The notes under the pieces were generated by a model. That model was not told where the DNA came from and did no database searches. It saw nothing but the letters and a program-made list of their open reading frames with translations. Source: an uncultured Acidobacteriota bacterium (GTDB taxonomy: Bacteria > Acidobacteriota > UBA6911 > RPQK01 > JAJDTT01). Taken from it: 64,000 nucleotides of DNA. The position numbers and the translations under genes are program-made. The stretch covers positions 186,001 through 250,000 of the forward strand of contig CATOST010000018.1 of the NCBI GenBank assembly GCA_951812665.1. Reading direction: 5' to 3'. Positions 1 through 10,252 of this stretch are shown one piece after another (positions within the stretch are counted from its first letter, which is position 1; each line of letters starts with the position of its first letter).

Positions 1-2
1 AC

Positions 3-1421
3 GGGATTCTGGACGCCGGCGTGGACATGAAGACCACGCTCACGCCGACTTTGACCTTGGACGCAACCCTGAACACCGACTTCTCCCAGGTGGAGGTGGA
101 CGAAGAGCAGGTCAATCTGACCCGTTTCGATCTCTTCTTTCCCGAGAAGAGACCCTTCTTCCTGGAAAACGCCGGTTACTTCCAGGTCGGCAGTCCCCGT
201 CAGGCGGAACTCTTCTTCAGCCGCCGCATCGGCATCGACGACAGCGGAGTCGAGGTGCCCATTCTGGGCGGCGCCCGCCTCACCGGGAAGCTGAATCGTT
301 TCAACCTGGGTGTCCTCAACATGCAGACCAATGAAGTGGAGGACGTGACTCCGGCGCACAACTTCACCGTTCTGCGCGTGGCCCGGGAGGTGGGTTCCCG
401 CAGCGGGTTCGGGGCTATCTTCATCAACAAGGTGGCCACCGGGTCCACGGCGGGGCCGAACGAGTTCAACCGGACCTACGGCGTGGACGCCAACATCGGA
501 CTGGGGGAACGCTGGACCTTCTTCAACTACGCCGCCCGCACCGAGACGCCGGGTCTTGACGGGCGCGATCACGCCGCCAGCTCGTCGGTGAGCTACAACA
601 CCGATTTCTTCAACTGGGACGTGGGTTATCTGGAGGTGGGAGAGGATTTCAATCCGGAGGTGGGATTCGTGCCCAGGTCAGGCTACCGGAGGCCCTCCTA
701 CGGAATCTTCTTCAATCCCCGTCCCAAGAATCATCCTTTCTTCCGCCGCTTCTGGCCGCATCATTCCTGGCGCGGACATTATCGCTTCGATGGAACTCCC
801 GAGTCGGGTTGGCGCCATAACGACATGCGAGTCTTCTTCCAGGACGGCGGGTCGGTGGGATTTGCATTCAACCAGAACTTCGAACAGCTCTTCGAACCCT
901 TCGAGATCTTCGAAGACATCGTGCTGCCGAAGGGAATCTACCGTTTCAACAACTTTCTGCTGACCGTCGAATCGGACGAGAGCGCCGATCTGTTCGGCGT
1001 CGCAAACTACTCCTGGGGGGAATTTTACTCGGGTCACATCAAGACCTTGAGCTTGCGGGCGGGATTCCGTGTCGGAGCCGAGTTTCTGCTGGCCGCCCGC
1101 TACGTGCACAATACCGTGGACCTCCCCGAGGGGCCTTTCGCAACCGATCTGGCCATGGTTCAGTTGAACTATTCCTTTACTCCCAAGAGCTACATCCAGT
1201 CACTGATCCAGTACAACAGCACAGAGCGGGAGATCGGGGCCAACATCCGGTTCGCCCTCCTCCGCACCGGCAGCACCGGGTTCTTCATCGTCTACAACAG
1301 CCACTTCGATCCCACGGGAATCGACCCTCACGAAGGACCGATGGTGCCCGGTGCCTATCGGACCCACCGAACCCTGGACCGGACGATCCTGGCCAAGTTC
1401 ACCTATCTGCTGGATTTCTGA
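3..1421 (+). CDS. DUF5916-like outer-membrane beta-barrel protein, 5' truncated by window edge
   Basis: Frame open from the window start; motif TDFSQVEVDEEQVNLTRFDLFFPEKRPFFLENAGYF and a beta-barrel-like C-terminus. Confidence 0.75.
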   Translation, partial: GILDAGVDMKTTLTPTLTLDATLNTDFSQVEVDEEQVNLTRFDLFFPEKRPFFLENAGYFQVGSPRQAELFFSRRIGIDDSGVEVPILGGARLTGKLNRFNLGVLNMQTNEVEDVTPAHNFTVLRVAREVGSRSGFGAIFINKVATGSTAGPNEFNRTYGVDANIGLGERWTFFNYAARTETPGLDGRDHAASSSVSYNTDFFNWDVGYLEVGEDFNPEVGFVPRSGYRRPSYGIFFNPRPKNHPFFRRFWPHHSWRGHYRFDGTPESGWRHNDMRVFFQDGGSVGFAFNQNFEQLFEPFEIFEDIVLPKGIYRFNNFLLTVESDESADLFGVANYSWGEFYSGHIKTLSLRAGFRVGAEFLLAARYVHNTVDLPEGPFATDLAMVQLNYSFTPKSYIQSLIQYNSTEREIGANIRFALLRTGSTGFFIVYNSHFDPTGIDPHEGPMVPGAYRTHRTLDRTILAKFTYLLDF

Positions 1422-1489
1422 CCCTTTCTGAATCATGCTATGAGCGCTCCGGAAACCGCTGGAAACAGGCAAAAACCAACGCCGGAATC

Positions 1490-1951
1490 ATGACCTACCT
1501 GACGCGTTTGACCGCGGCCATCAAAAGGGAATTGGAGCAGGGTCGACTGGGAACCCCCGTCTACGTGCGGTTGGTGATCGTGGCGTCATCAGACCATGGA
1601 CACCTTGTCCCCGTCTCCGTCGCGGGCATGCAGATGGTCCAGGAGCTGCTTGGACCGCCGATTGGCGAGATCTTCGTTGCCGGTAGCGTCGAATCCGGCA
1701 ACCTGTCTCTGCAACTGCATCTGGAGGGCGGGCGCACCGGACAGGTCGTAGTGACCCTCAAGCGGGAGGGCTCGCCGGGAGCCGATCTGCTCCTGGTGGG
1801 GAACCATGGCACGCTACGTCACGATCTGGCGGAAGCCGGTCTCGCCGATGAGACCGGGGAACGGCTCTGGAGCGCGGGTTCGGTACGAGCGGAGTTGGTC
1901 GAAGCTGTGGAAGAGTCGTTGCGGAAGAGATCGCCGGTGCGGCTCGGGTAA
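1490..1951 (+). CDS. Hypothetical protein, upstream of an oxidoreductase
   Basis: 153 aa ORF tightly spaced before the Gfo/Idh/MocA gene. Confidence 0.5.
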   Translation: MTYLTRLTAAIKRELEQGRLGTPVYVRLVIVASSDHGHLVPVSVAGMQMVQELLGPPIGEIFVAGSVESGNLSLQLHLEGGRTGQVVVTLKREGSPGADLLLVGNHGTLRHDLAEAGLADETGERLWSAGSVRAELVEAVEESLRKRSPVRLG

Positions 1952-1962
1952 CGGAGCGATCG

Positions 1963-3096
1963 ATGGGTAAAACCTACGGGGTCCTACTGGTGGCCGGAGA
2001 CTTGACCCACCAGGAGAATTACGGTGCGGCGTTCGGCAGAGATCCACGTTGCCGCGTGGTGGCGGTCACCGACGAGCCTGGAGTCCCGGAACGGCGGGAC
2101 CGTTTGAATCGATCTCTGGCCCGCCGCTTTGGAATTCCCTTCATCCCAGATCTGTCCGATGCGCTGAAGCGCAGTGATGTCCACGTCGTCAGCGTCTGCG
2201 TGGAGTTCGAACGCCGCGCCCAGGTGGCCGCTCAATGCGCCCGAGCGGGCAAGCACGTCTACGTGGACAAACCGTTGACCGTCTCCAACCAGGAGGCGTC
2301 TTCTCTAGTCTCCGAGATCCGAAGGGCCGGAGTACGAAGCCAGATGTTCAGCATGTTCCGAACCCCTTGGGCCCAACGGGCTCGGCGGCTGACCGACAGC
2401 GGCGCCCTGGGGGGACTCGTGAGCATGCACAGCGACCTTCTGTTCTCCAAGGGCCACACCGGGACCGCCGATCTGGACCGTCCCCGCCAAGAACATTTCC
2501 CTCCCCGAAGGTTCACCTATATCGACTCGAAACGGGAACTCTTCACCATGGGGGTCTATTCCATCGGGATCATGCGTTGGCTCTCAGGCCGTGCGGTGAA
2601 ACGCGTCTATGCCCGAACCGCCAACTATTTCTTCCAGGAACACCAGAAGAACGACGTGGAAGATTTCGCGGCCCTGACCATGGAGTTCGAAGGCGGACTG
2701 GTGGGGACCCTGAGCGGAGGGAGAATCGGCTGGTTGAGCCATTTGGCCGGGGGAGTTTCGGGGATCTTCCTGGCCGGGACCCGGGATTGCCGATTCGTGG
2801 ACGGCGCCCGCCCCCGGTTCGAAATCGCCTGCGACGCTCCTGCCTGGCGGCCCGGACCGCCGCACCCCGAAGATCCCATGGGATTCTGGAGAAGCAGCAC
2901 CCGGGAGGCCGGCGGAGTCCACAAGTTCACTTGGCGTACGGTCCCCGATGCGACCCAGTCGGACGAGTCCTACTTCATCGACTGCATCGAGCAGAATCGC
3001 GAGAGCGACATGAGCGTCGCCGAGGCCGCCGAGGTGCTGAAGGTGCTCTTGGCCGGCTACGAGTCTGCCGCCACCGGCAAGGTGGTTTCCATCTAG
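1963..3096 (+). CDS. Gfo/Idh/MocA family oxidoreductase
   Basis: GKHVYVDKPLTVSNQEA motif and overall Gfo/Idh/MocA architecture. Confidence 0.85.
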   Translation: MGKTYGVLLVAGDLTHQENYGAAFGRDPRCRVVAVTDEPGVPERRDRLNRSLARRFGIPFIPDLSDALKRSDVHVVSVCVEFERRAQVAAQCARAGKHVYVDKPLTVSNQEASSLVSEIRRAGVRSQMFSMFRTPWAQRARRLTDSGALGGLVSMHSDLLFSKGHTGTADLDRPRQEHFPPRRFTYIDSKRELFTMGVYSIGIMRWLSGRAVKRVYARTANYFFQEHQKNDVEDFAALTMEFEGGLVGTLSGGRIGWLSHLAGGVSGIFLAGTRDCRFVDGARPRFEIACDAPAWRPGPPHPEDPMGFWRSSTREAGGVHKFTWRTVPDATQSDESYFIDCIEQNRESDMSVAEAAEVLKVLLAGYESAATGKVVSI

Positions 3097-3205
3097 GAGG
3101 GGCGACTTTCTTGCCGCCCAATGGGAGGGGCGACTTTCTTGCCGCCCAATGGGAGGGGCGACTTTCTTGTCGCCCACTGGGACAGGCGGTTTTCTTGCCG
3201 CCTGC
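3096..3205. repeat. Tandem hairpin repeat array, unit about 28-29 bp (GGAGGGGCGACTTTCTTGCCGCCCAATG)
   Basis: At least 3 near-identical units plus a degenerate fourth; each unit is an inverted repeat around TTTCTT. Confidence 0.9.
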
Positions 3206-3277
3206 TCTTCCGTGTACCTATTCGACTCGACGGCCGGAAAGTGTAGAGTGGGGACTCCGTCCCCCCTGCCCCCCTAA

Positions 3278-3354
3278 TCGGCGGCAAGAAAGCCGCCGCT
3301 CCTCAGCGACAAGAAAGTCGCCGCTCCTCGGCGGCAAGAAAGCCGCCGCTCCTT
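3278..3354. repeat. Second hairpin repeat array in opposite orientation, unit about 25 bp (CGGCGGCAAGAAAGCCGCCGCTCCT)
   Basis: Three units, AAGAAA loop with compensatory arm changes (GGCGGC/GCCGCC versus GCGAC/GTCGC). Confidence 0.9.
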
Positions 3355-4401
3355 TCAAAACCAGGCGTTCTTGTCGACTAGGTTCTTGACCGGGCGGCCG
3401 GCGGCGTATCGCCGGACGTTGTCCACCACCACCTGGGCGAATCGATCAGGGATCCTGGGGGATCGGGCCGCGCAGTGCGGAGTCAGGATGACGTTCTCCA
3501 TCTGCCAGAGAGGATGCTCCGGGGGAAGCGGCTCGATTTCGAACACGTCGAGGCCGGCGCCGGCGATCTCCCCCGCCTCCAGCGCCGCGACCAGATCGTT
3601 CAGGTCGACGATGACTCCGCGTCCGATGTTGATCAGAAAGGCGGTCCGCTTCATCTGCCGGAATTGGGGCCGCCGAAACATCTTGACCGTTTCCGGCGTA
3701 TGAGGCGCGGAAATCACGACGAAATCGCTCTCCACCAGCAGGTCTGCCAGCCGTTCCGGCTTCCAGAGCGACTCCACGCCCGGCGGACATTCCTCTCGCT
3801 TGGGGTCGACCGCCAGCACCCGCATCCCGAAGGCCAGACCTCGGCGGGCCAACTCCGATCCGATGCTGCCCAGACCGACCACGCCCAGAGTGGTGTCCGA
3901 AAGGTGGATGTGGGCCCGGTCGGCGGGAGCGACGTCTCTCAGGCTGCGCACGAAGTTGGGGGCTTTCCAACTGGGGTCTCCCATCACCTCCCAGGTGGCT
4001 TTCGCCTGATTGCGGACGTAGTGGTGGAAATTCCGGGCGAAGCAGAGGATGAAACCGAATACGTGTTCGGCAATGATGTCCGAGAAGATGCCCCGCATAT
4101 TGGTCAGGATCGAGGGATGCTCCACCAGGGCGGGGAAGAGATAGTGTTCCATGCTGGCACTGGGAGCTTGTATCCAGCGCAACCGGGTTTCCGCTGCCAG
4201 CAGCTTGGGCGTCATCTTGCCGAAGAAGGCGTCGGCGTCCACCAGGGCCGCGGCGGCGGCGTCCTCGTCGGGCGCGTTCACCACGGTGCCGCCGTCACCG
4301 GCAGCTTCCATGATCGCGGCAAGGCGGTGAGCATCCACGGCGGGATAGATCACCAGCTTGAAGCTTCGCTTCGGGCTTTGGTCTTGGTTTTCCGTTGTCA
4401 T
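3355..4401 (-). CDS. D-2-hydroxyacid dehydrogenase family protein
   Basis: GLGSIGSELARRG nucleotide-binding motif; INIGRGVIVDLNDLVAALEAGEIAGAGLDVFEIEPLP. Confidence 0.88.
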   Translation of the reverse strand: MTTENQDQSPKRSFKLVIYPAVDAHRLAAIMEAAGDGGTVVNAPDEDAAAAALVDADAFFGKMTPKLLAAETRLRWIQAPSASMEHYLFPALVEHPSILTNMRGIFSDIIAEHVFGFILCFARNFHHYVRNQAKATWEVMGDPSWKAPNFVRSLRDVAPADRAHIHLSDTTLGVVGLGSIGSELARRGLAFGMRVLAVDPKREECPPGVESLWKPERLADLLVESDFVVISAPHTPETVKMFRRPQFRQMKRTAFLINIGRGVIVDLNDLVAALEAGEIAGAGLDVFEIEPLPPEHPLWQMENVILTPHCAARSPRIPDRFAQVVVDNVRRYAAGRPVKNLVDKNAWF

Positions 4402-4402
4402 T

Positions 4403-5425
4403 TCATGCTCCCTGGGAATCGATGAGTGAACTCACTCTGGGCCTGATGACGGTGCACCCAATGGTGCGAAAGTCTTCCTGCAGGTCGCGGAAGGTCTCGT
4501 CGGACGCGCAGATTCCGACAATGGCTCCCCCCGAGCCGGCGTATTTCGCGCAGACTCCGTGGGACCTCGCCAGCTCGATCATCTCGACGTTCTTGGGGTC
4601 CAACCGGGACAGACCGGATCGAATATCGAAGTTCCGGTCCAGCAGGCGTGCCAACTCCACTGTGTCCCCTTGCAATAGGCATTCTCTCCCCTGCCGCGCA
4701 AGCTCCGCGAACTGTTCCATGGCCCGATGAACCGCCCGCTCTCCCCGGTTCCAGCGGCCTCTCAAATCGGAGTGATAGATGCCGGAGATCCGGCTCAGAT
4801 CGTTGCGGAATGCCAGGTAGAGCGGGGGCAGCAGACCGGGATCGAGGGACTCGTAGAGTCCATGCCCGAGGCGGCTCATGGTCTCCCGGTTGAAATCCAT
4901 GTAGACGAGCCCTTCGTAGACTTGACAGACGCGATCCTGGAGACCCGCGTCGATGCCGATCTCCTCCGTTTCCACCGAGAGGACGAGTCCGGGCAGAATC
5001 TCCCGGGGGAGGGACACCTGGTAGAACTCGGCCAGACCCCGCATGGCCGCGGTGATGATGGCGCTGGATCCTCCCAGGCCCACCTGGCGCGGAATGTCGG
5101 TCTCGTACCTGAGCGAAAAGTTCTGCTGAGGGAGTCGAATCTTCTCTCGCCAGCAGTATTCGGCGAAGATCTTGATCGTGGCCTTGACCAGGCGGAGACC
5201 GCCGTAGAGCCCGTTGAGCCGGACATCGTCCACCAGGTCCTCCAGTTGCCGGAACTCGCAGCGGTCCTGGCGGCTCAGGATGATCTCCAGTTCGGGCCAC
5301 TCGTAGACGACGACCTTGGCGGCGTAGTTCCTGAGGATGCAGGAGATGGTCTTGCCGAAGAAGCCGTCGGAAGGGTTGCCCAGGAGGCCGATGCGAGCGT
5401 TGGCCGCGGCCCTAGTGATCTTCAA
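4403..5425 (-). CDS. GHMP-family sugar kinase, possibly glucuronokinase-like
   Basis: GHMP motif PRQVGLGGSSAIITAAMRGL; overlaps the start-proximal side of galU. Confidence 0.75.
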   Translation of the reverse strand: MKITRAAANARIGLLGNPSDGFFGKTISCILRNYAAKVVVYEWPELEIILSRQDRCEFRQLEDLVDDVRLNGLYGGLRLVKATIKIFAEYCWREKIRLPQQNFSLRYETDIPRQVGLGGSSAIITAAMRGLAEFYQVSLPREILPGLVLSVETEEIGIDAGLQDRVCQVYEGLVYMDFNRETMSRLGHGLYESLDPGLLPPLYLAFRNDLSRISGIYHSDLRGRWNRGERAVHRAMEQFAELARQGRECLLQGDTVELARLLDRNFDIRSGLSRLDPKNVEMIELARSHGVCAKYAGSGGAIVGICASDETFRDLQEDFRTIGCTVIRPRVSSLIDSQGA

Positions 5426-6311
5426 CCAAACGCTCCAGCAGACGCTTGCGGAGCCCGGAGCCCAGATCCGGGTCGCGCAGGGCGAACTCGACGAAGGTCT
5501 CGAAATAGCTCTCGAAGTTGCCGATGTCGTAGCGCCTCTCGTTCTCCGGAAGACGGACTCCGACGACCGTCTCTCCTTCTTCCAGCAGCAGTTGGATGGC
5601 GTCGGTCAACTGGATCTCGCCGCCGACTCCCGGTTGGATCCGGTCCAGCTTCCGATAGATGGAAGGCGAGAAGACATACCGGCCGACCAAGGCCAGACGG
5701 CTGGAAGTGGACCCGACAGGCGGTTTCTCGATCAGACCCAGAATGGGAAATTCGGGACCGTCGCCTCCCGGTTCCACGATCCCGTACCGGAAGATGTCCT
5801 GAGGAGAAACCGTCTCGACGGCAACCACGCAGGCCGCCCCCGACTCGCGATGGATCCGGGTCATGGCGCTCACGACGTGCGACGGCGAATCGAGACCGAT
5901 GATGCTGTCTCCCAGTGCGACCACGAAGGGTCGGTTCTGGGTGAATTGGCGGGCACACCGCACCGCATCCCCCAATCCCCGCTGAAGCCGCTGGCGCGTG
6001 TAGAAGAACTGGACCTCGGTCTGCTCGTAGTCGAGCTCCAGCAGCAGGTCTTCCTTTCCCGACTCCCTCAGATTCCGGATCAACTGCTGATCCGGATCGA
6101 AGTGGTTCTCGATCGAGGTCTTGGTTCGTCCGGTGACGAAAAGGATCTCCTTGATGCCGTTCCTGCCCAGTTCTTCGACCACGTATTGGACCACCGGCTT
6201 CTTGGCCACCGGCAACATTTCCTTGGGCTGAGACTTGGTGGCCGGCAAGAGGCGAGTGCCCAATCCGGCCACGGGAACGACGGCGACGCTGATCTCCGAT
6301 CCTGATTTCAT
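5412..6311 (-). CDS. galU: UTP--glucose-1-phosphate uridylyltransferase
   Basis: VAVVPVAGLGTRLLPATKSQPKEMLPVAKKPVVQYVVEE signature; start set at MKSGSEIS. Confidence 0.88.
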   Translation of the reverse strand: MKSGSEISVAVVPVAGLGTRLLPATKSQPKEMLPVAKKPVVQYVVEELGRNGIKEILFVTGRTKTSIENHFDPDQQLIRNLRESGKEDLLLELDYEQTEVQFFYTRQRLQRGLGDAVRCARQFTQNRPFVVALGDSIIGLDSPSHVVSAMTRIHRESGAACVVAVETVSPQDIFRYGIVEPGGDGPEFPILGLIEKPPVGSTSSRLALVGRYVFSPSIYRKLDRIQPGVGGEIQLTDAIQLLLEEGETVVGVRLPENERRYDIGNFESYFETFVEFALRDPDLGSGLRKRLLERLVEDH

Positions 6312-6334
6312 CGTGTCTCGTCTCACCGACGGGG

Positions 6335-6820
6335 TCACCCCTGCGGACGATAGAGCGTTACCAGGCAACCTCCCAGGGCGGCCAGCAAGATGCCCAGGAC
6401 AAACGGCCACTGGATACTGGAGATCCCGCCCGGCGGCGGATGTCTAACCATGGAAGCGAAGGCGTTGACGATGGGCGCTCCGGCGAAGACGATGGCCATG
6501 ACCACACTGGGAGAGCCCTTGGCTCCGAAGGCCAGGAGGACTCCGAAGGCTCCGACAGCTCCCAGGATTCCAGCCACGAGTGACAAGCCCATTCCCGGCG
6601 CCGGATAGCTCCAGTCCGCCCCCTGGCTCTTCAGAACCAGCAGCGGAGCCAGGACGGCGATCAGGAAATAGGCCAGACCGACGAAGAGGAAGGCCTTGTA
6701 ACGCCCGTTCACCGGGTCCCCCATGGCCACCTGCCCGGCATGGAGAAGGGTGCCGTACATGCCCCAGCAAAACACCGTCATGATCGCGAAGCCGAGCCAA
6801 GCCAGTCCGGTACTTGTCAT
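6335..6820 (-). CDS. Small multispanning membrane protein (DMT/EamA-like)
   Basis: About 4-5 predicted TM segments; start at MTSTGLAWLGF. Confidence 0.55.
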   Translation of the reverse strand: MTSTGLAWLGFAIMTVFCWGMYGTLLHAGQVAMGDPVNGRYKAFLFVGLAYFLIAVLAPLLVLKSQGADWSYPAPGMGLSLVAGILGAVGAFGVLLAFGAKGSPSVVMAIVFAGAPIVNAFASMVRHPPPGGISSIQWPFVLGILLAALGGCLVTLYRPQG

Positions 6821-6950
6821 GAAAATCCTCCTTGATTGGATAGGGAGTATAGCCCGAATTTTTCCCAGGAGGGGGGACATCCTTGTCCCCCTCTTCATCC
6901 TTGTCCCCTTCTTTAATTTATGTTCCCACTCTTCATCGCGGACCCGGAAT

Positions 6951-6978
6951 CGGGGGTTGAAAACCCCCGCTCCTACCC
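6951..6978. repeat. REP-like hairpin (CGGGGGTTGAAAACCCCCGCTCCTAC)
   Basis: Perfect GGGGGTT/AACCCCC arms followed by the GCTCCTAC tail shared with other intergenic repeats here. Confidence 0.75.
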
Positions 6979-8133
6979 GAGCCTGAAATCCAAGAGAATC
7001 GGGTCGTGATCGGACAGCTTGCCGAAGCTCTCCTCGAGTCCGCCGATCACCCGTGGAGGGGACTGGGGATCGGGACGGATCTTCTTGCCGCCGAACCAGT
7101 CCAGCTTCATGGAACATCGGCCTTGATGGTCCTTCAGGGCCCAGTCGATGAACCAGAAGCACCAATTGGGGATCCACTCGGCCATGTTCCGGTTCGTGGC
7201 CAGATTCGCGGCGTCGTAGTGGAGGGTGCAGACACCCATCTGGTTCAGGTCCCGATAGCGGTAGCCTCGCTTCTCCAGTTCCCGGAAGAGGCGCCGTTCA
7301 AACCAGCGTTCCGGATAGGGATAGTGATTGTCCAGAACGTTGTCGATCCCCATGAGGACCCGCCGGGCGTATCCGAGTATCGAATATACGGCGCGCCGGG
7401 AATGGTGGGTGGAGGTGTTCCAGTCTCCTCCGATGAGCACCGGCAGCGAAGGGTGCCAGCCATGGAGGTGGTCCAGCAACAGGCACATCTGCAGGTGCCG
7501 ATGCGCCTGGCTGGAGTGGGCGTCCAAGTGGAGGCTGACGGCACGGAATCGTCCCCGAGGATGCTGGACCAGACCCAGGATCGCCCGCTGGCACCCCAGG
7601 CGTTTCTCCTTCCCCCTCATCTTGTCCTTGCCGTTGGGAAGGGGTAGCGCATGGGGCTCCGAAACCGGATGCCTCGAGAGCAGCGCGTTCCCGTGCAGAG
7701 CCTGGGAATTCTCCCCCGGCGCCTCGTTTTCCAGACCGGCTCCCTTGACCAGATTGAGATAGCTGGGGGCGAAGACGTAGGTCATCCCGAGTTTCCGGGC
7801 CAGCTCGCGGGTCACGTGGAGATTTCCGGTTCGGGCCATTCCGTAATCCAGTTCCGTCAGCAAGAGAATGTCGGCTTCCCGCAAGTGCGGATGTTCCCGG
7901 AGAGCGCGGGTCAGGCCGGGTAACTCCAGGCCGCGTTCGATATTCCAGGCGACCGCGCGGACCGAGCTCCTGTCCGGTCCCGAATGCGGTGCCGGGTCTT
8001 CACCGGTCTCGACGGTATTCAGGACCCGGTCTATTTCCGGCCGGAGCCGGCGATAGAGGGGAGAGGACTCCAGACTGCCGGCCGAAGGGATCTGCCTCAG
8101 TTGTGGGAAGTAGCGGTTGATGGAGTGGTCCAT
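6973..8133 (-). CDS. Endonuclease/exonuclease/phosphatase family protein
   Basis: VRAVAWNIERG, LLLTELD, IGGDWNT and LSDHDPI motifs. Confidence 0.82.
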   Translation of the reverse strand: MDHSINRYFPQLRQIPSAGSLESSPLYRRLRPEIDRVLNTVETGEDPAPHSGPDRSSVRAVAWNIERGLELPGLTRALREHPHLREADILLLTELDYGMARTGNLHVTRELARKLGMTYVFAPSYLNLVKGAGLENEAPGENSQALHGNALLSRHPVSEPHALPLPNGKDKMRGKEKRLGCQRAILGLVQHPRGRFRAVSLHLDAHSSQAHRHLQMCLLLDHLHGWHPSLPVLIGGDWNTSTHHSRRAVYSILGYARRVLMGIDNVLDNHYPYPERWFERRLFRELEKRGYRYRDLNQMGVCTLHYDAANLATNRNMAEWIPNWCFWFIDWALKDHQGRCSMKLDWFGGKKIRPDPQSPPRVIGGLEESFGKLSDHDPILLDFRLG

Positions 8134-8191
8134 CAGCCCTTATCCCGGGGAGGGGATTCGAATCCGCGATTGTCATCCCGGACCGGTTCTC

Positions 8192-8639
8192 TCACCAGAG
8201 TGCTCCGGAAACGGAATCCCCTTCCAGAAGCAGCAGCACGAAGATGACGAAATTGATGGCGTGCGAAGTGAAGCAGAGGACGCAGGGAACCCGGGTCAGG
8301 AACAGTAGGGAGTAGGTGAGAAACAGCCCCAGGAGAACCGTGACTAGACTTGCCAGCAGTGACAAGTGGAAGATGGGAAAGGTGAAGAGGAAGCCCTCCA
8401 AGGTCCCGGCGGCGATGAAGGGGTAGAAGAGTTGCGCCAGAACCGAGTTGGGAACTCCGAAGACACGGGCCCGGGGTGTGAAGACGATGGTGGCGCAGGT
8501 CTTTTCTCCCATCCTGCAGAAGCTGGGAATCCAGGCGGCGTCCGGACGTATCCAGCGGTAGGCCACGGCCGTGAAATAGGATGAGATGATGAAGCCTGCC
8601 AGTGACAGGACGACCAGCAGCAAAGAAGGCCAACTCATG
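8192..8639 (-). CDS. Vitamin K epoxide reductase (VKOR) family protein
   Basis: FCRMGEKTCATI, GVPNSVLAQLFY and PCVLC motif with 4 TM segments. Confidence 0.75.
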
Positions 8640-8752
8640 CCTGCCGCCCGTCTCTCGCGTTTCTCCGCCGCCCCATGGTGGGATGTATTGTATCCCCCCA
8701 TTGGCCCCGGGTGCAGCGTGCAGGCCCTTGAATTCGGCGGGGAGCATGGATC

Positions 8753-10252
8753 TTGAACAAGGTCCGGGCGGGTCGGCTCCAAGTCCTGACACTGGATGCC
8801 GGGACTTCTTCCTTACGGGCTCAGGTGTGGGGAGTGGACGGGCGTCCCCTGCCTGAAATCGGCGCCCGGGCCCACTATCGCCTTGGGACCGACCCGGAGG
8901 GCGGGGCCTGGCTGGAGCCGGAGGAGGTCCTTTCGGCCGTGTCCGAAGCGCTCGACGAGACGTTGGCTCGAGCCGAGTCCCGGGACGCCCGGATCGCCGC
9001 CGTCGCTCTGGACACGCTCTCTCCCACACTCCTGGGAGTGGATGAGCAGAGACGGCCGCTGACGCCTGTCTATACCTATGCCGACACCCGCAGCCGGCAG
9101 GCCGCCGCCGACCTCAGGAAAAGTCTGGATCCTGCGGAGATCCACGAGCGGACGGGGTGTCCCATCCACAGCAGCTATCTGCCCTCCCGTCTCCTCTGGC
9201 TGGAACGGAGTCGCCCCCGCCTCTTCTCCCGAGTCTCCCGCTGGATGACTCTGGGAGAGTTTCTCTATTCCCGATTCTTTAGGTCCTGCGGTATCAGCTA
9301 TTCCGCCGCCTCGTGGAGCGGCCTCCTGAACCGCCATAGCTTGGACTGGGACGAGTCCTGGATTTCGATGCTCCCGATCCGTCGGACCCAGCTCTCGCCG
9401 CTTCGCGATTGCACGGAACCGTTCACCGGATTGCGTGACCCCTGGGCCCGGCGCTGGCGCGCCCTGGCTCCAGTCCCGTGGTTCCCAGCGGTGGGAGACG
9501 GAGCCGCCGCCAACGTGGGGAGCGGCTGCATACGATCGGACCGGGTGGCCCTCACCATCGGCTCCACCGGGGCGATCCGGGCGGTCCTGGACCGGCCTGC
9601 CTCCCCCCTTCCGGCGGGTCTCTGGAGCTACCTGGTCGATGCCGGACGTCCCCTCTTGGGGGGAGCCACCACCGAGGGGGGCAGCGTCTTCTCGTGGTTG
9701 ACCAGCCGGCTCCAGGTCGATTTCGAACCGGACCGCCTCGAAGCCGAGTTGCAAGCCATGGAGCCGGCGGCCCACGGCCTGGTCTTCCTGCCGTTCCTGG
9801 CGGGAGAAAGGAGCCCCGGATGGCGCGACGAAGCCCGCGGAAGCCTGTTGGGGTTGACGCTGTCCACACGGCCGGTGGAAATCGTCCGGGCGGCTCTGGA
9901 ATCGATCGCCTACCGGCTCTGTTTGATCTACCGGCTCATGGAGCCCCACTTGTCCCGGCAACACGAGATCATCGGCGGGGGCGCGGGGTTGCTCTCTTCT
10001 CCCGCCTGGCTCCAGATCCTGGCGGACGTCCTCGGCCGCCGGGTCATCGCCTGCGCCGAGCCCGAAGTGACGGGCCGGGGAACCGCCCTGCTGGCGCTCG
10101 AGTCCCTGGGTCTGGTTCCGGACCTGGCGGCGGTCCCGCCGATGATGGACAAGAGTTACGATCCCGATCCCGCACGTCACCGCCGACATCTCGAGGCGAT
10201 GGAGCGCCATTTGGAGCTTTACCGGCGTCTGGTCGGCGTGCCTTGGGCTTGA
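8753..10252 (+). CDS. FGGY-family carbohydrate kinase (gluconate kinase-like), TTG start
   Basis: LTLDAGTSSLRAQVW and TIGSTGAIR phosphate-binding motifs; adjacent to gnd. Confidence 0.82.
   Translation: MNKVRAGRLQVLTLDAGTSSLRAQVWGVDGRPLPEIGARAHYRLGTDPEGGAWLEPEEVLSAVSEALDETLARAESRDARIAAVALDTLSPTLLGVDEQRRPLTPVYTYADTRSRQAAADLRKSLDPAEIHERTGCPIHSSYLPSRLLWLERSRPRLFSRVSRWMTLGEFLYSRFFRSCGISYSAASWSGLLNRHSLDWDESWISMLPIRRTQLSPLRDCTEPFTGLRDPWARRWRALAPVPWFPAVGDGAAANVGSGCIRSDRVALTIGSTGAIRAVLDRPASPLPAGLWSYLVDAGRPLLGGATTEGGSVFSWLTSRLQVDFEPDRLEAELQAMEPAAHGLVFLPFLAGERSPGWRDEARGSLLGLTLSTRPVEIVRAALESIAYRLCLIYRLMEPHLSRQHEIIGGGAGLLSSPAWLQILADVLGRRVIACAEPEVTGRGTALLALESLGLVPDLAAVPPMMDKSYDPDPARHRRHLEAMERHLELYRRLVGVPWA

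Noticed and set aside
3096-3354. Possible CRISPR array
   Set aside because: Units are contiguous hairpins without unique spacers, the two halves are in opposite orientation, and no cas genes are near.
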